Below are positions 47,338 through 55,760 of a stretch of DNA of 64,000 nt, one piece after another. Position numbers and translations under genes: made by a program. The first letter of the stretch is position 1. Every line of letters starts with the position of its first letter. This stretch comes from Desulfovibrio sp. Marseille-P6017 (lineage in GTDB: Bacteria; Bacillota_A; Clostridia; Peptostreptococcales; Peptostreptococcaceae): NCBI GenBank assembly GCA_900604495.1, contig UWOR01000004.1:186001-250000 (forward strand). The letters are read 5' to 3'. The notes below the pieces were generated by a model, which did not search any database, was not told where the DNA came from, and saw only the letters and a list, made by a program, of their open reading frames with translations.

Positions 47338-47742
47338 TTGATTAAATTAACAATACCAGGTAGACCAATAAGTAAATCAAATTTTAAACTTCATAACATA
47401 CATGGTCAAGCATGGATGCCTTCAACAGGTAAACACTCAAAGTATTTAGCATATGAAAATATGATTGCAGGATATATAAACCAGCAATACCTTGGCGAAA
47501 CTATTGAAGAAGATTTGATATTAGTTTTAAAACTTTATTTCCCTAATAAAAAAATGGGAGATTTACACAATTACCCAAAAAGTATATGTGATGGTATAGA
47601 AAAAAGCGGAATAATAAAAAATGATAAGCAGTTAAAACCTGTACTATTATTCGATTTCATCGATAAAGAAAATCCTAGAGTTGAAATCGAACTTTATCCA
47701 GTCGCTGAATACGATGTTTCTTATACTATTTCCAAAAAGTAA
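47338..47742 (+). CDS. RusA-like Holliday junction resolvase
   Basis: This 134-aa protein resembles the RusA family: a short beta strand and Pro-rich start (LTIPGRPISKSNFKLHN), then GDLHNYPKSICDGIEKSG and KNDKQLK. The acidic residues Asp75, Asp85 and Asp96 and Lys81 fit the active site. Position 77 is His where RusA has a second Asp (D-x-D). The start is TTG at 47338 after AAGGATG. RusA is usually a prophage gene, but no phage genes flank it here. Confidence 0.75.
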   Translation: MIKLTIPGRPISKSNFKLHNIHGQAWMPSTGKHSKYLAYENMIAGYINQQYLGETIEEDLILVLKLYFPNKKMGDLHNYPKSICDGIEKSGIIKNDKQLKPVLLFDFIDKENPRVEIELYPVAEYDVSYTISKK

Positions 47743-47750
47743 TAATAATT

Positions 47751-47800
47751 AGGAAGTATATCAAGTTAGATTCTAATAAATCACTCTTTATATACTTCCT
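47751..47800. terminator. Bidirectional terminator between the RusA-like gene and nfo
   Basis: AGGAAGTATAT and ATATACTTCCT (11 bp) enclose a 28-nt loop between two convergent genes, with ATTTTATT after it. Confidence 0.75.
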
Positions 47801-47806
47801 ATTTTA

Positions 47807-48640
47807 TTAACTATTTACTATTTCTCTTACCATTTTTATTTCTCTTTTATGTCCTTCTTCATCAAAAGGAGTTTCTAAGAAAAATGGTAAATCTTTTAAT
47901 TTTGGATGTGTCATTATATTAACTATAGCTTCTAACCCAATCTTACCTTCTCCCAATGGAGCATGTCTATCTTTTTTATCTCCAAATGGCATCAAACTAT
48001 CATTTAAATGAATAGCTTTTAGTTTATCTAATCCTATTATTCTATCAAATTCATCTAATACATCCTCTAAGCTATTTACTATATCATACCCTGCAGAAAA
48101 TATATGGCATGTATCTAAGCATATTCCTAGTCTTTCATTATGCTCCACACCATCTATAATTTTTTTTAATTGTTCAAATTTAAATCCTATTTCAGTCCCT
48201 TTACCAGACATAGTCTCTAAAAGAATAGTTAATGTTTCATTTCCTGTTATAGCTTCATTTAATCCTTTTATTATCCTATCTATACCAAAGTCTATGCCTC
48301 CACCTACATGACTGCCTGGATGAAAACACATATACTCTATACCTAAATAGTTCATTCTTTCTATATCTTCTTTTATAACTCTTCTTGCAAATTCATATAC
48401 ATCATCTTTTGCTCCGCCTAAATTCATAGTATATGGAGCATGAGCTAATAATGGTCCAAAATTATTTTCTTCTCTTATCTTTTGGAATTTAGCTATATCT
48501 TTCTCATCAAAAGCTTTTGCATTACCTCCTCTTGGATTTCTAGTAAAAAATTGAAATGTATTTGCATCCATATTAACAGCAGATTCTGCTGCTTTGGCAA
48601 ACCCCTTCGATATTGAAATATGTGGTCCTATTACAAACAT
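47807..48640 (-). CDS. nfo: Endonuclease IV
   Basis: This 277-aa zinc AP endonuclease nicks DNA 5' of abasic sites in base excision repair. TIM-barrel metal motifs are [45 protein letters not shown] and [22 protein letters not shown]. The family-typical [10 protein letters not shown] is at the start. AGGAGGAG precedes the ATG. Confidence 0.98.
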   Translation of the reverse strand: MFVIGPHISISKGFAKAAESAVNMDANTFQFFTRNPRGGNAKAFDEKDIAKFQKIREENNFGPLLAHAPYTMNLGGAKDDVYEFARRVIKEDIERMNYLGIEYMCFHPGSHVGGGIDFGIDRIIKGLNEAITGNETLTILLETMSGKGTEIGFKFEQLKKIIDGVEHNERLGICLDTCHIFSAGYDIVNSLEDVLDEFDRIIGLDKLKAIHLNDSLMPFGDKKDRHAPLGEGKIGLEAIVNIMTHPKLKDLPFFLETPFDEEGHKREIKMVREIVNS

Positions 48641-48700
48641 GAGTCTCCTCCTTAATATTTAATAAAGATTAATTCTATATAAATTCATTATACCCAAAAA

Positions 48701-48730
48701 AATAAGTATCAACTAATGTTGATACTTATT
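48701..48730 (-). terminator. Terminator after the ArsR-like gene
   Basis: AATAAGTATCAAC and GTTGATACTTATT form a perfect 13-bp stem with a TAAT loop. The distal arm covers part of the stop codon of the regulator gene. Confidence 0.8.
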
Positions 48731-49301
48731 ATAAACTATATTCTTCTTTTTTAGCTATAGGTATACTTACTAAAGCTATATTATACTCTATTTCTGAATC
48801 ATTTTCAGATTTTTTACTTACTATCTCGTCTATTTTTATTTTTATAGCATTATTTATTTCTTCGATCTCATTTTCTGTGAAACACACATTATCATAATCT
48901 ATCACGTTATTAGACCCAAGTATTTCATCCTCCGCTGCTTTATAAAAAAATTCACTCATATTTTCAAATTTAGATACACAAATATCTTTCTCTTCATTAT
49001 CCCATATATTATCTAATGAAAAGTCAATAACTTTTTTGCCAACTATTATATTTTTAGCAGTTGGATAATAGTATTTTTCAACAATTCCGGACTTTATCTT
49101 TTCTTCTACTAACTCTAATATTCCAACTTTATATAGAGTTTTTATGTGATAGTTAATCTTTGCATGAGGCTCATCTAACATTTCTGACAATTGCTTGGCT
49201 GATAATGGCTCTTTCCCAAATGCTTTTAGAATGTCTATTCTACGAGGATGTGCTATTGCCTTTATACATTCTAAATCTCGTAGCACAAGTAATTCTTTCA
49301 T
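48729..49301 (-). CDS. ArsR-like winged-helix transcriptional regulator
   Basis: This 190-aa protein has a winged helix in residues 10-75: AIAHPRRIDILKAFGKEPLS, then KQLSEMLDEPHAKINYHIKT and VGILELVEEK. The C-terminal 110 residues are acidic and helical and could bind a ligand or dimerise; there are no clustered cysteines for metal sensing. A strong promoter lies directly upstream, with an 8-bp palindrome in its spacer, so autoregulation is possible. The target is unknown. Confidence 0.85.
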   Translation of the reverse strand: MKELLVLRDLECIKAIAHPRRIDILKAFGKEPLSAKQLSEMLDEPHAKINYHIKTLYKVGILELVEEKIKSGIVEKYYYPTAKNIIVGKKVIDFSLDNIWDNEEKDICVSKFENMSEFFYKAAEDEILGSNNVIDYDNVCFTENEIEEINNAIKIKIDEIVSKKSENDSEIEYNIALVSIPIAKKEEYSL

Positions 49302-49340
49302 TCCCCCACCCCTAAAAAAAAATTATTTTATTATATTCTA

Positions 49341-49369
49341 ATTATATATGAAGTGTATACAATTGTCAA
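49341..49369 (-). promoter_or_regulatory. Consensus promoter of the ArsR-like gene with palindrome in spacer
   Basis: TTGACA (49364-49369) and TATAAT (49341-49346) are both perfect, with 17 bp between. The spacer contains TGTATACA (49354-49361), a perfect 8-bp palindrome that a repressor could cover. Confidence 0.85.
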
Positions 49370-49382
49370 AAAATTCTATATA

Positions 49383-50300
49383 TTAAAATATACTTAGTTC
49401 TAATTGTTTAGATAAGTCTTCTAGAACTTTAATTCCAGCTATACTATTCCCCTTTTTATCTAGTGATGGCCCGTAAACACCTATCCCCATTTTTTTTGGT
49501 ACAGATGCCATTACTCCTCCACCTACACCTGATTTTGCAGGTATCCCAACTTTTATTGCAAATTCTCCAGATGAATCATACATCCCACAAGTAACCATGA
49601 ATGTCTTCACCATTCTAGATACACTTTCACTTAGTACACGCTCACCTGTTTCTATATCTACACCATAGTTAGCAAATAGAAGCCCTATTCTTGCTAAATC
49701 AACTGCATCAACCTCTATAGAGCACTGTTTGAAGTATAAATCAAGTATTTCATCAACATCTCCAGCTATTACTCCATCATTTTTTAATAAATAAGCCATT
49801 GCTCTATTTCTATCACCTGTAAGCTTCTCTGATTCATATACAGCTTTATTAATATTTAAATTTTCATTTTTAGATATTTTTCTAAAGAATGATAACATTC
49901 TTTCTTCTTTTTCCTTTAATGAATCTCCCTTAATTAAAGATGTAGTTACTATAGCTCCTGCATTTATCATTGGATTACAAGGTTTAGTTGTATCATCTGT
50001 TTCTAACTTCATTATTGAATTAAATGGATCTCCACTTGGCTCCATACCAACCTTAGAAAAAACGTAAGACCAATCATTATCCATTAATGCCATAGCTAGT
50101 ATTATAGTTTTTGAAACACTTTGTATTGTAAATTTAGTTTTATAATCTCCTGCACAATATATTTTATTATTTTTATCTATTATACAAATACCTAAGTCTT
50201 CGGCATTTGATTTTCTTAATTCAGGTATATAACTTGCTACCTGTCCGTAATTTGCATACTTCTTATTTGTTTTTATAATGTGATTTAATAAATTTTCCAT
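49383..50300 (-). CDS. glsA: Glutaminase
   Basis: This 305-aa serine-dependent beta-lactamase-fold glutaminase converts glutamine to glutamate and ammonia. The catalytic pair is Ser61-Lys64 in FTIQSVSKTI. Other family segments are EPSGDPFNS, NPMINAGAIV, YESEKLTGDRNRAMAY and GIPAKSGVGGGVMA. The start follows GGAGGAAG. It is monocistronic and close to the ArsR-like promoter. Confidence 0.97.
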   Translation of the reverse strand: MENLLNHIIKTNKKYANYGQVASYIPELRKSNAEDLGICIIDKNNKIYCAGDYKTKFTIQSVSKTIILAMALMDNDWSYVFSKVGMEPSGDPFNSIMKLETDDTTKPCNPMINAGAIVTTSLIKGDSLKEKEERMLSFFRKISKNENLNINKAVYESEKLTGDRNRAMAYLLKNDGVIAGDVDEILDLYFKQCSIEVDAVDLARIGLLFANYGVDIETGERVLSESVSRMVKTFMVTCGMYDSSGEFAIKVGIPAKSGVGGGVMASVPKKMGIGVYGPSLDKKGNSIAGIKVLEDLSKQLELSIF

Positions 50301-50425
50301 TAGTATATAACTTCCTCCTCTGTCTTCATTATACCGTCACTTTGTTTTTTATATACTATATATTATAATACAAAAAGGCATGCCTAAAAATAAATTTAAT
50401 GTATTTTTAAACAGCCCTTAATTCT

Positions 50426-52084
50426 CTAATCTACGATTTTACTTCCACCTATAAATTCTCTTAATATTGATATTGAAGGTATATCTGATATATCATCTAA
50501 CTCTACAAAATATTGAAGAAACTTTAATAACCTATTTGCTTCAATGTATGCACTACTATCATCTTTTATTTCTTCTAATAAAGGCTTAGCATATTTTTTT
50601 AGCACAGCTAACTCATATAAGCAAGCTGAGTTAAATATAATATCGGCTTCTTCTTGATAAGGAAATATATTCTTTTCTTCACCACGTCTTACTGAACTCC
50701 AATTTAAAATTGTAGTTTCTGCACTATAACCCCTAAAATTATAATCTCTTACTATTCTTCTTATTAGCCTTAAATCTGTAGTAGGTATTCTATTATGATC
50801 ATCTAAATTTACTTGAGTAAGAGCACTCAGATATATCTTGAATTTCTCATTATTATCTATAGATGATGTTAGCATTGGATTTAAACCATGTATACCTTCT
50901 AATATTATAGGCTGATCTTTATCTATTTTTAGCTTTTTATTAGATTTAACTTGTTTACCTAATTTAAAATCAAATTTAGGTATGCAAACCTCTTTACCTT
51001 CTAACAAATCTTTTAAATCTTTATTAAACTGTTCTAGGTTAATAGCATAAATTGATTCAAAATCATAATTTCCATATTCATCTAATGGTGTAAGATCTCT
51101 ATCTACAAAATAATTATCAAGTGATATAGTTACTGGCTTTAGATTATTCACTCTAAGATGTATACATAATCTATGTGCAAAACTAGTTTTCCCTGATGAT
51201 GATGGCGCTGCAATTAGTACAATCCTTTTTTTCTGTAATTGAATTATATCTGCAATTTGCGATAACTTCTTTTCATGCAGTGCTTCTACAGTTCTTATTA
51301 CATCACCATATTCTTTATTTTCTATTATTTTATTTAAATTTAGAACTTTTTCAACTCCAATAAGTTGAGACCATATCTCAGATTCATGATATATATTTGC
51401 TAACTTAGGTTGAGGTTTAAATTCCTTAGGAATATTCTTATTAGTATTACTTGGACCTAAGATTATTACTCCATTTTTATATAATTTTAAATCAAATGTT
51501 CTTATATACCCTGTTGATGGTAACATATGTCCATAAAAATGATCTATATAATCATTGCATTTATATATTTTCACATCATTATATTCTTTGTACTTTAATA
51601 GTTCTGCTTTATCTATCATGTTATATTCTTCAAATATAGATATCGCTTTTTCTTTTGTTGTACTTATCTTTTCTATTTTATAATTATTATCAATAATTTC
51701 TTTCATTTTATTCTTTATATTATCTATATCAACATCATTTAATCTTCTTCCTATATGAACTTCACAATATAATCCATTAGCTAATGAATGTTCTATAGTA
51801 ACTCTTTTGTCCTTAAATAACTCATTACAAGCCATTATAAATATGAAGTTTAAAACCCTAGAGTATACTCTACCTCCATCTATATTCGTAGTATCTAAAA
51901 ATTTTATACTACACTCTTCCTTTACAACATAATTTAACTCTTTTAACTTATTATCTATAAGTGCTAAAGTTATAATCCCATCTGATTCATTTTCTTTTGC
52001 TATATCTTCCAACTTTATTCCACTATTATCCTCAATAAAATAACTCTTAACTTTACCATTTATATTTAAATTTAATTTCCCCAT
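50426..52084 (-). CDS. Nucleoside (uridine) kinase fused to ThrRS-like TGS/SAD domains
   Basis: This 552-aa protein has an N-terminal TGS-like domain (1-65) and a segment resembling the ThrRS second additional domain (IEHSLANGLYCEVHIGRRL near 97). A uridine-kinase P-loop domain begins near 285 with APSSSGKTSFA (P-loop about 293-300). Kinase motifs SLDNYFVDRDLTPLDEYGNY and VRDYNFRGYSAE follow. Such fusions are common in clostridia and Thermotoga. Phosphorylation of a nucleoside is expected; the role of the synthetase-like part is unknown. Confidence 0.88.
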   Translation of the reverse strand: MGKLNLNINGKVKSYFIEDNSGIKLEDIAKENESDGIITLALIDNKLKELNYVVKEECSIKFLDTTNIDGGRVYSRVLNFIFIMACNELFKDKRVTIEHSLANGLYCEVHIGRRLNDVDIDNIKNKMKEIIDNNYKIEKISTTKEKAISIFEEYNMIDKAELLKYKEYNDVKIYKCNDYIDHFYGHMLPSTGYIRTFDLKLYKNGVIILGPSNTNKNIPKEFKPQPKLANIYHESEIWSQLIGVEKVLNLNKIIENKEYGDVIRTVEALHEKKLSQIADIIQLQKKRIVLIAAPSSSGKTSFAHRLCIHLRVNNLKPVTISLDNYFVDRDLTPLDEYGNYDFESIYAINLEQFNKDLKDLLEGKEVCIPKFDFKLGKQVKSNKKLKIDKDQPIILEGIHGLNPMLTSSIDNNEKFKIYLSALTQVNLDDHNRIPTTDLRLIRRIVRDYNFRGYSAETTILNWSSVRRGEEKNIFPYQEEADIIFNSACLYELAVLKKYAKPLLEEIKDDSSAYIEANRLLKFLQYFVELDDISDIPSISILREFIGGSKIVD

Positions 52085-52114
52085 GATCTTTCTCCCTTCT
52101 TTTTTATATATAGG

Positions 52115-52140
52115 AAAAAGAGGTATTAATACCTCTTTTT
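52115..52140 (-). terminator. Palindromic terminator at the end of the TIM-barrel pseudogene
   Basis: AAAAAGAGGTATTAATACCT and the following CTTTTT make a perfect 26-bp palindrome. The restored stop codon (52126-52128) lies at its centre. T-runs are present on both strands. Confidence 0.7.
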
Positions 52141-52882
52141 ATACGCTTTTAAAATTCTTAGTGTATCTTCAATATCCATGTAATTCATTTCCAAAATCAA
52201 GTACTTTACATTTTTTTCTATAATTGATTTTATATGCTCCTCAGGTAAGATTCCTTTTCCTATACCAATATGGCTGTCTTTTTTTCCATCATTATCACTC
52301 AAATGAACTATCTCTATTTTGCTTAATTTATTTATATAATCATCTCTATTTATAGAAAATGACCTGTATCATAACAAAATATATATTCTTATTTTTAACA
52401 CCATTAAATATATACTCAAAATCTTTAACATTGTCTCCAATATTTGAAAAATCACCATATTTAGAATATGTATTTTCTATTGTTATAGTAATATTTTTAT
52501 CTAATTTATCATTATCAAAAAACTCTATACAATTATCTAAATATGACTCTCTACTTCTTCTTAATCTACTTGTCATTGCATATCCTAGATGTAAATTGAA
52601 GTATTTTATATTTAATATATTTATTTTTTCATTTATTTTATTGATAAATTCTATCCATGAATGTCTTATATATTTAATATTTTCACAAGTATTAAGTTCC
52701 ATAGGAAGATGAATTCCTATAGATATATCTAATTTTTCAAATTCATTCATATAACTTAATAATTGATCACATTCTTCTAAGTTATCAATTCCAATTTCTA
52801 TATGATTTATATCTTTATTATTTTTACAAATATCTAAAGCTTCATTTATATTAAATAAAAGAGCAGATATTCCAATTTTCAT
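52126..52882 (-). pseudogene. Xylose-isomerase-like TIM-barrel protein, broken by two frameshifts
   Basis: The intact ORF (52346-52882, 178 aa) reads MKIGISALLFNINEALDICK to NKNIYF and then goes out of frame. The next frame gives CYDTGHF, the conserved metal-binding D-T-G-H of this family. The third frame gives SINRDDYINKLSKIEIVHLS through the end LRILKAYKKRY. Adding one T to each of two four-base T-runs (minus strand; 52376-52379 and 52356-52359) restores a continuous 252-aa protein. Such barrels are sugar-phosphate isomerases or AP endonuclease-like; the substrate is unknown. It starts eight bases after lepB. Either a pseudogene or two homopolymer errors. Confidence 0.8.
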
Positions 52883-52890
52883 ATTATCAC

Positions 52891-53424
52891 CTATTTTACT
52901 GAACCAATTTCATTTAAAGGAAGTAATCTGATCATAACCTCACCTAAAATATCTTCTTCATCAACAAGACCTACTTCTTCTGATCTAGAGTCTTTACTAT
53001 TTTCTCTATTATCTCCCATTACAAATATTTTTTCATCTGGTATAGTTATATCTATATCACCTGATGTATATGCATTATGTATGTATTCTTCTTCTAGCAA
53101 TTCTCCATTTAAATAAACTTGAGAATCTTTTATAACTAAATGGTCACCAGGTATAGCTATAACTCTTTTTATTAAATCCTTTTCTTTTCCATTATCCTGT
53201 TTTAAATCAGTTTTAAAAACTATTATATCTTCTCTTTGTATATCTCCAAATTTATATGATAATCTATTTAAAATTAAGTAATCTTTATCATTTAATGTTG
53301 GATACATAGATTCTCCACTTACAATTGTTGGCTTAACAACTTGAACAATTAAAAATGCTAATACTAGTGAAACTGCTATAGTTTTCACCCAATCAATTAT
53401 TTCTTTTTTTAATTTGTCACTCAT
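52891..53424 (-). CDS. lepB: Signal peptidase I, copy 1
   Basis: This 177-aa membrane serine protease removes signal peptides from exported proteins. There is one N-terminal helix (IAVSLVLAFLIVQVVKP), catalytic Ser39 in SGESMYPTL, catalytic Lys86 in DLIKRVIAIPGD, and the box GDNRENSKDSRS. It starts 44 bases after copy 2 stops. The two copies are the same length and align end to end. Confidence 0.97.
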   Translation of the reverse strand: MSDKLKKEIIDWVKTIAVSLVLAFLIVQVVKPTIVSGESMYPTLNDKDYLILNRLSYKFGDIQREDIIVFKTDLKQDNGKEKDLIKRVIAIPGDHLVIKDSQVYLNGELLEEEYIHNAYTSGDIDITIPDEKIFVMGDNRENSKDSRSEEVGLVDEEDILGEVMIRLLPLNEIGSVK

Positions 53425-53468
53425 TTTATCTCTCCTATGTCTTTTACTTAGAATGAATTTCTATTATT

Positions 53469-54002
53469 TTATTTAACTATTCCTATTTTATCAAAAGGAT
53501 ATAGTCTTACAGTAACCTTGCCTATTACATCACTTTCATCTACAAGCCCTACTTCTTCATATCTACTATCTAAACTTTTTTCTCTATTATCCCCCATAGC
53601 AAATATCTTATTTTCTGGAATTATAATATCTATATCTCCAGTTGTATATTGATTATGAATATATGGTTCATCAAGTAGTTTATAATCTACATAAACTTTA
53701 GAATCTTTTATAACTAAATGATTTCCTTCTGTTGCTATAACTCTTTTAACTAAATCCTTATGAGTCCCGTCCTCTTGAAGTAAGTTAGTTTTAAAAACTA
53801 TTATATCACCAGTTTTTGGTGATTTTATTTTATAAGAAATTTTACTTATAATTAAATAGTCATTTTCTTCTAATGTCGGATACATTGATTCCCCTCTAAC
53901 TAGGGTAGGTCTTATAAATTGAGTTATAATAATTGCAATCACAATAGCTGTTAAAATAATTTTAACCCATTCAAATACCGTATCTTTTAATAACTTTGAC
54001 AC
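53469..54002 (-). CDS. lepB: Signal peptidase I, copy 2
   Basis: A tandem paralogue of the next gene, also 177 aa. It has one N-terminal helix, catalytic Ser39 in RGESMYPTL, Lys86 in DLVKRVIATEGN, and GDNREKSLDSRYEEVG. The start is GTG at 54002 after GGGGAGAGG; the overlapping ATG is out of frame. It follows the HEPN-like gene by 32 bases. Two copies may divide substrates, for example vegetative and sporulation exports; that is inference. Confidence 0.97.
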   Translation of the reverse strand: MSKLLKDTVFEWVKIILTAIVIAIIITQFIRPTLVRGESMYPTLEENDYLIISKISYKIKSPKTGDIIVFKTNLLQEDGTHKDLVKRVIATEGNHLVIKDSKVYVDYKLLDEPYIHNQYTTGDIDIIIPENKIFAMGDNREKSLDSRYEEVGLVDESDVIGKVTVRLYPFDKIGIVK

Positions 54003-54034
54003 CCATATCCTCTCCCCTAAAACACAATTTCAAA

Positions 54035-54835
54035 CTAATAATTAGAATAGTTACCGATTAATTGTATTGCTATTTCATTAATATGGTCGTATTTATCTAT
54101 GTTTATTCCTAAATCAAGTAACTCACAGGCCTTTACTAAATCTTTTGTAACTTCCATCGGATTCCCATATATATATTCAATATCTTCTTTGCTTACTCCT
54201 TTAAATCCATGACCTACAAGGCTATCATTTCTAAGTTTTATTAAATTTTCAAGCTTCTCTCCATTTAAAATTTCTAAAACCCTATCCATTCTTTTTGTTT
54301 GTCTTACATATCTGTGTATGTAGTTTGTTACACCATGAATTAAGTTAGCATTATATATATTATACTTCTTTTTTAAAGTGTATAGAATATTTTTCTTCGA
54401 TACCATTCTCCCATGCATACATACTTTATATTTTTTATTTTCTTTTGTGTTTACAAAAATATATTTAAATAATGCTTCCTTTAATCTATACAATCTTCCT
54501 AAAAAATCTATATATTCCTCGTTAACTATTTGGATTTTTATATTTGCTATTAGCTCTGACATTATGTCTTCAGGTTCTCCAGCTATTAAATTTTCTAGAT
54601 TAGTAATTAAAAATTGAACATCTCCTCTTGATAATATTTGAAAATCTATAGACTCCAAAATACTCAAGGCACTTTTAAAATCAAAATTAACAGCATATTT
54701 ACATGACTTAATCAATAAATATAAATCTCCCTCTTCTATTCCACATTCTTCTAAAATCTCTAAAACTCCTCCGTAATCATATCTTTCTAAAAATTTAGCG
54801 ATTACATATTCTTGAGTTTTATCCATAGAGTACAT
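54035..54835 (-). CDS. HEPN-like protein resembling the effector half of Csm6/Csx1
   Basis: This 266-aa helical protein has no signal or membrane segment. Residues 8-62 form helical pairs (FLERYDYGGVLEILEECGI, FDFKSALSIL). RLYRLKEALFKYIF at 114-127 is like the RLYR-x-x-E helix of CRISPR-linked HEPN proteins. LRNDSLVGHGF has Arg202 and His209, the R-x6-H RNase motif of HEPN domains. No CARF domain precedes it, and no CRISPR or cas gene is visible. The ATG follows AGGAGGT. It lies between prsW and the two lepB genes on one strand. RNase activity is a hypothesis from motif only; it could be a non-catalytic helical adaptor. Confidence 0.5.
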   Translation of the reverse strand: MYSMDKTQEYVIAKFLERYDYGGVLEILEECGIEEGDLYLLIKSCKYAVNFDFKSALSILESIDFQILSRGDVQFLITNLENLIAGEPEDIMSELIANIKIQIVNEEYIDFLGRLYRLKEALFKYIFVNTKENKKYKVCMHGRMVSKKNILYTLKKKYNIYNANLIHGVTNYIHRYVRQTKRMDRVLEILNGEKLENLIKLRNDSLVGHGFKGVSKEDIEYIYGNPMEVTKDLVKACELLDLGINIDKYDHINEIAIQLIGNYSNY

Positions 54836-54905
54836 AAATTTACCTCCTAAAAATACCGTGTTATTTTTAGTATTTATCGAGATTATATATTTTATTAATA
54901 AATTG

Positions 54906-55640
54906 CTATTTTCTTCTCTGTCTAATTTTTTTTTGTCTTATTTTTATATATTTTAAAAATCTAATTTTAGATAGCTCCATATATCTATCTAGCTTATCTA
55001 GATTTATTTTCCAAAGCAATACTAAATAAGCTACAAATACTGATATTGACCATTTATATCTTATCATTAATATAAAATCAAAAACACCATGAATAAATAT
55101 AGGTACTAATACCGACATCATAAGATACTGTCTTTTTTTAATCTGATTTTCTTCAAATTTATATTTTCCTATATAATATCCCATTGTAATAGCAAACATT
55201 ATGTGTGCTGGGATAGAAATAATAGCTCTACTTAAACTAACTTGTAAAATTAATGATTCATTTTCATACAATATATATATTATATTTTCAATAGTTGCAA
55301 ATCCTAAAGATAAAAATACAGAATATATTATTCCATCTAATTTTTCATTAAAATACTTCTCTTTTAATAAACTTGGTATTAATATCAATGCTTTTAAAGA
55401 CTCTTCTGTAAGCCCTGCTACTACAAATGATATGTAAAATATAAAATCAATTCCATCTAATATATTAATATTTATTAATAATCGTTCAATGCCTATTCCT
55501 AATATACTTGTGACAATACCTAATATAAAGTATTTGATTAGTATAATTATAGGCTCTTTATCATATCTATCTTTTAAATAAATCCAAATTAAACAGGCTA
55601 ACACAGGTGATATCGCCAATATTAAAACTCTTATCTTCAT
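54906..55640 (-). CDS. prsW: PrsW family intramembrane metalloprotease
   Basis: This 244-aa membrane protein has about seven helices. Motifs are AGLTEESLKALI (Glu79, Glu80), DGIIYSVFLSLGFATIENII, IPAHIMFAITMGYYIGKYK and FIHGVFDF, the E-E-x-x-K, E-N, H and H-D set of PrsW. PrsW makes the first cut in anti-sigma factors such as RsiW of Bacillus and RsiT of Clostridioides. No anti-sigma partner is next to it. The C-terminus is strongly basic (KYIKIRQKKIRQRRK). It is divergent from sleC. Confidence 0.92.
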   Translation of the reverse strand: MKIRVLILAISPVLACLIWIYLKDRYDKEPIIILIKYFILGIVTSILGIGIERLLININILDGIDFIFYISFVVAGLTEESLKALILIPSLLKEKYFNEKLDGIIYSVFLSLGFATIENIIYILYENESLILQVSLSRAIISIPAHIMFAITMGYYIGKYKFEENQIKKRQYLMMSVLVPIFIHGVFDFILMIRYKWSISVFVAYLVLLWKINLDKLDRYMELSKIRFLKYIKIRQKKIRQRRK

Positions 55641-55690
55641 TACATTTTCCCTTTCTATTTATTTTATTTATTATTATTTCCATTTCCTTA

Positions 55691-55717
55691 ACAAAATAAG
55701 ATTTACTTCATAGAATA
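55691..55717 (+). promoter_or_regulatory. Possible sigma-K-type promoter before sleC
   Basis: AC at 55691-55692 and CATAGAATA at 55709-55717 are 16 bp apart. The Bacillus sigma-K consensus is AC-N16/17-CATANNNTA. The predicted leader would be about 40 nt. AT-rich DNA gives chance matches, so this is tentative. Confidence 0.35.
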
Positions 55718-55760
55718 AAATATAATAAGGATTAAATCTCTCTAAAGAAAGGGTGATTAT

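Noticed and set aside
50376..50385. AGGCATGCCT palindrome between glsA and the nucleoside kinase as a terminator
   Set aside because: There is no room for a hairpin loop (10-nt palindrome) and the stem is too short, though T-rich sequence follows.
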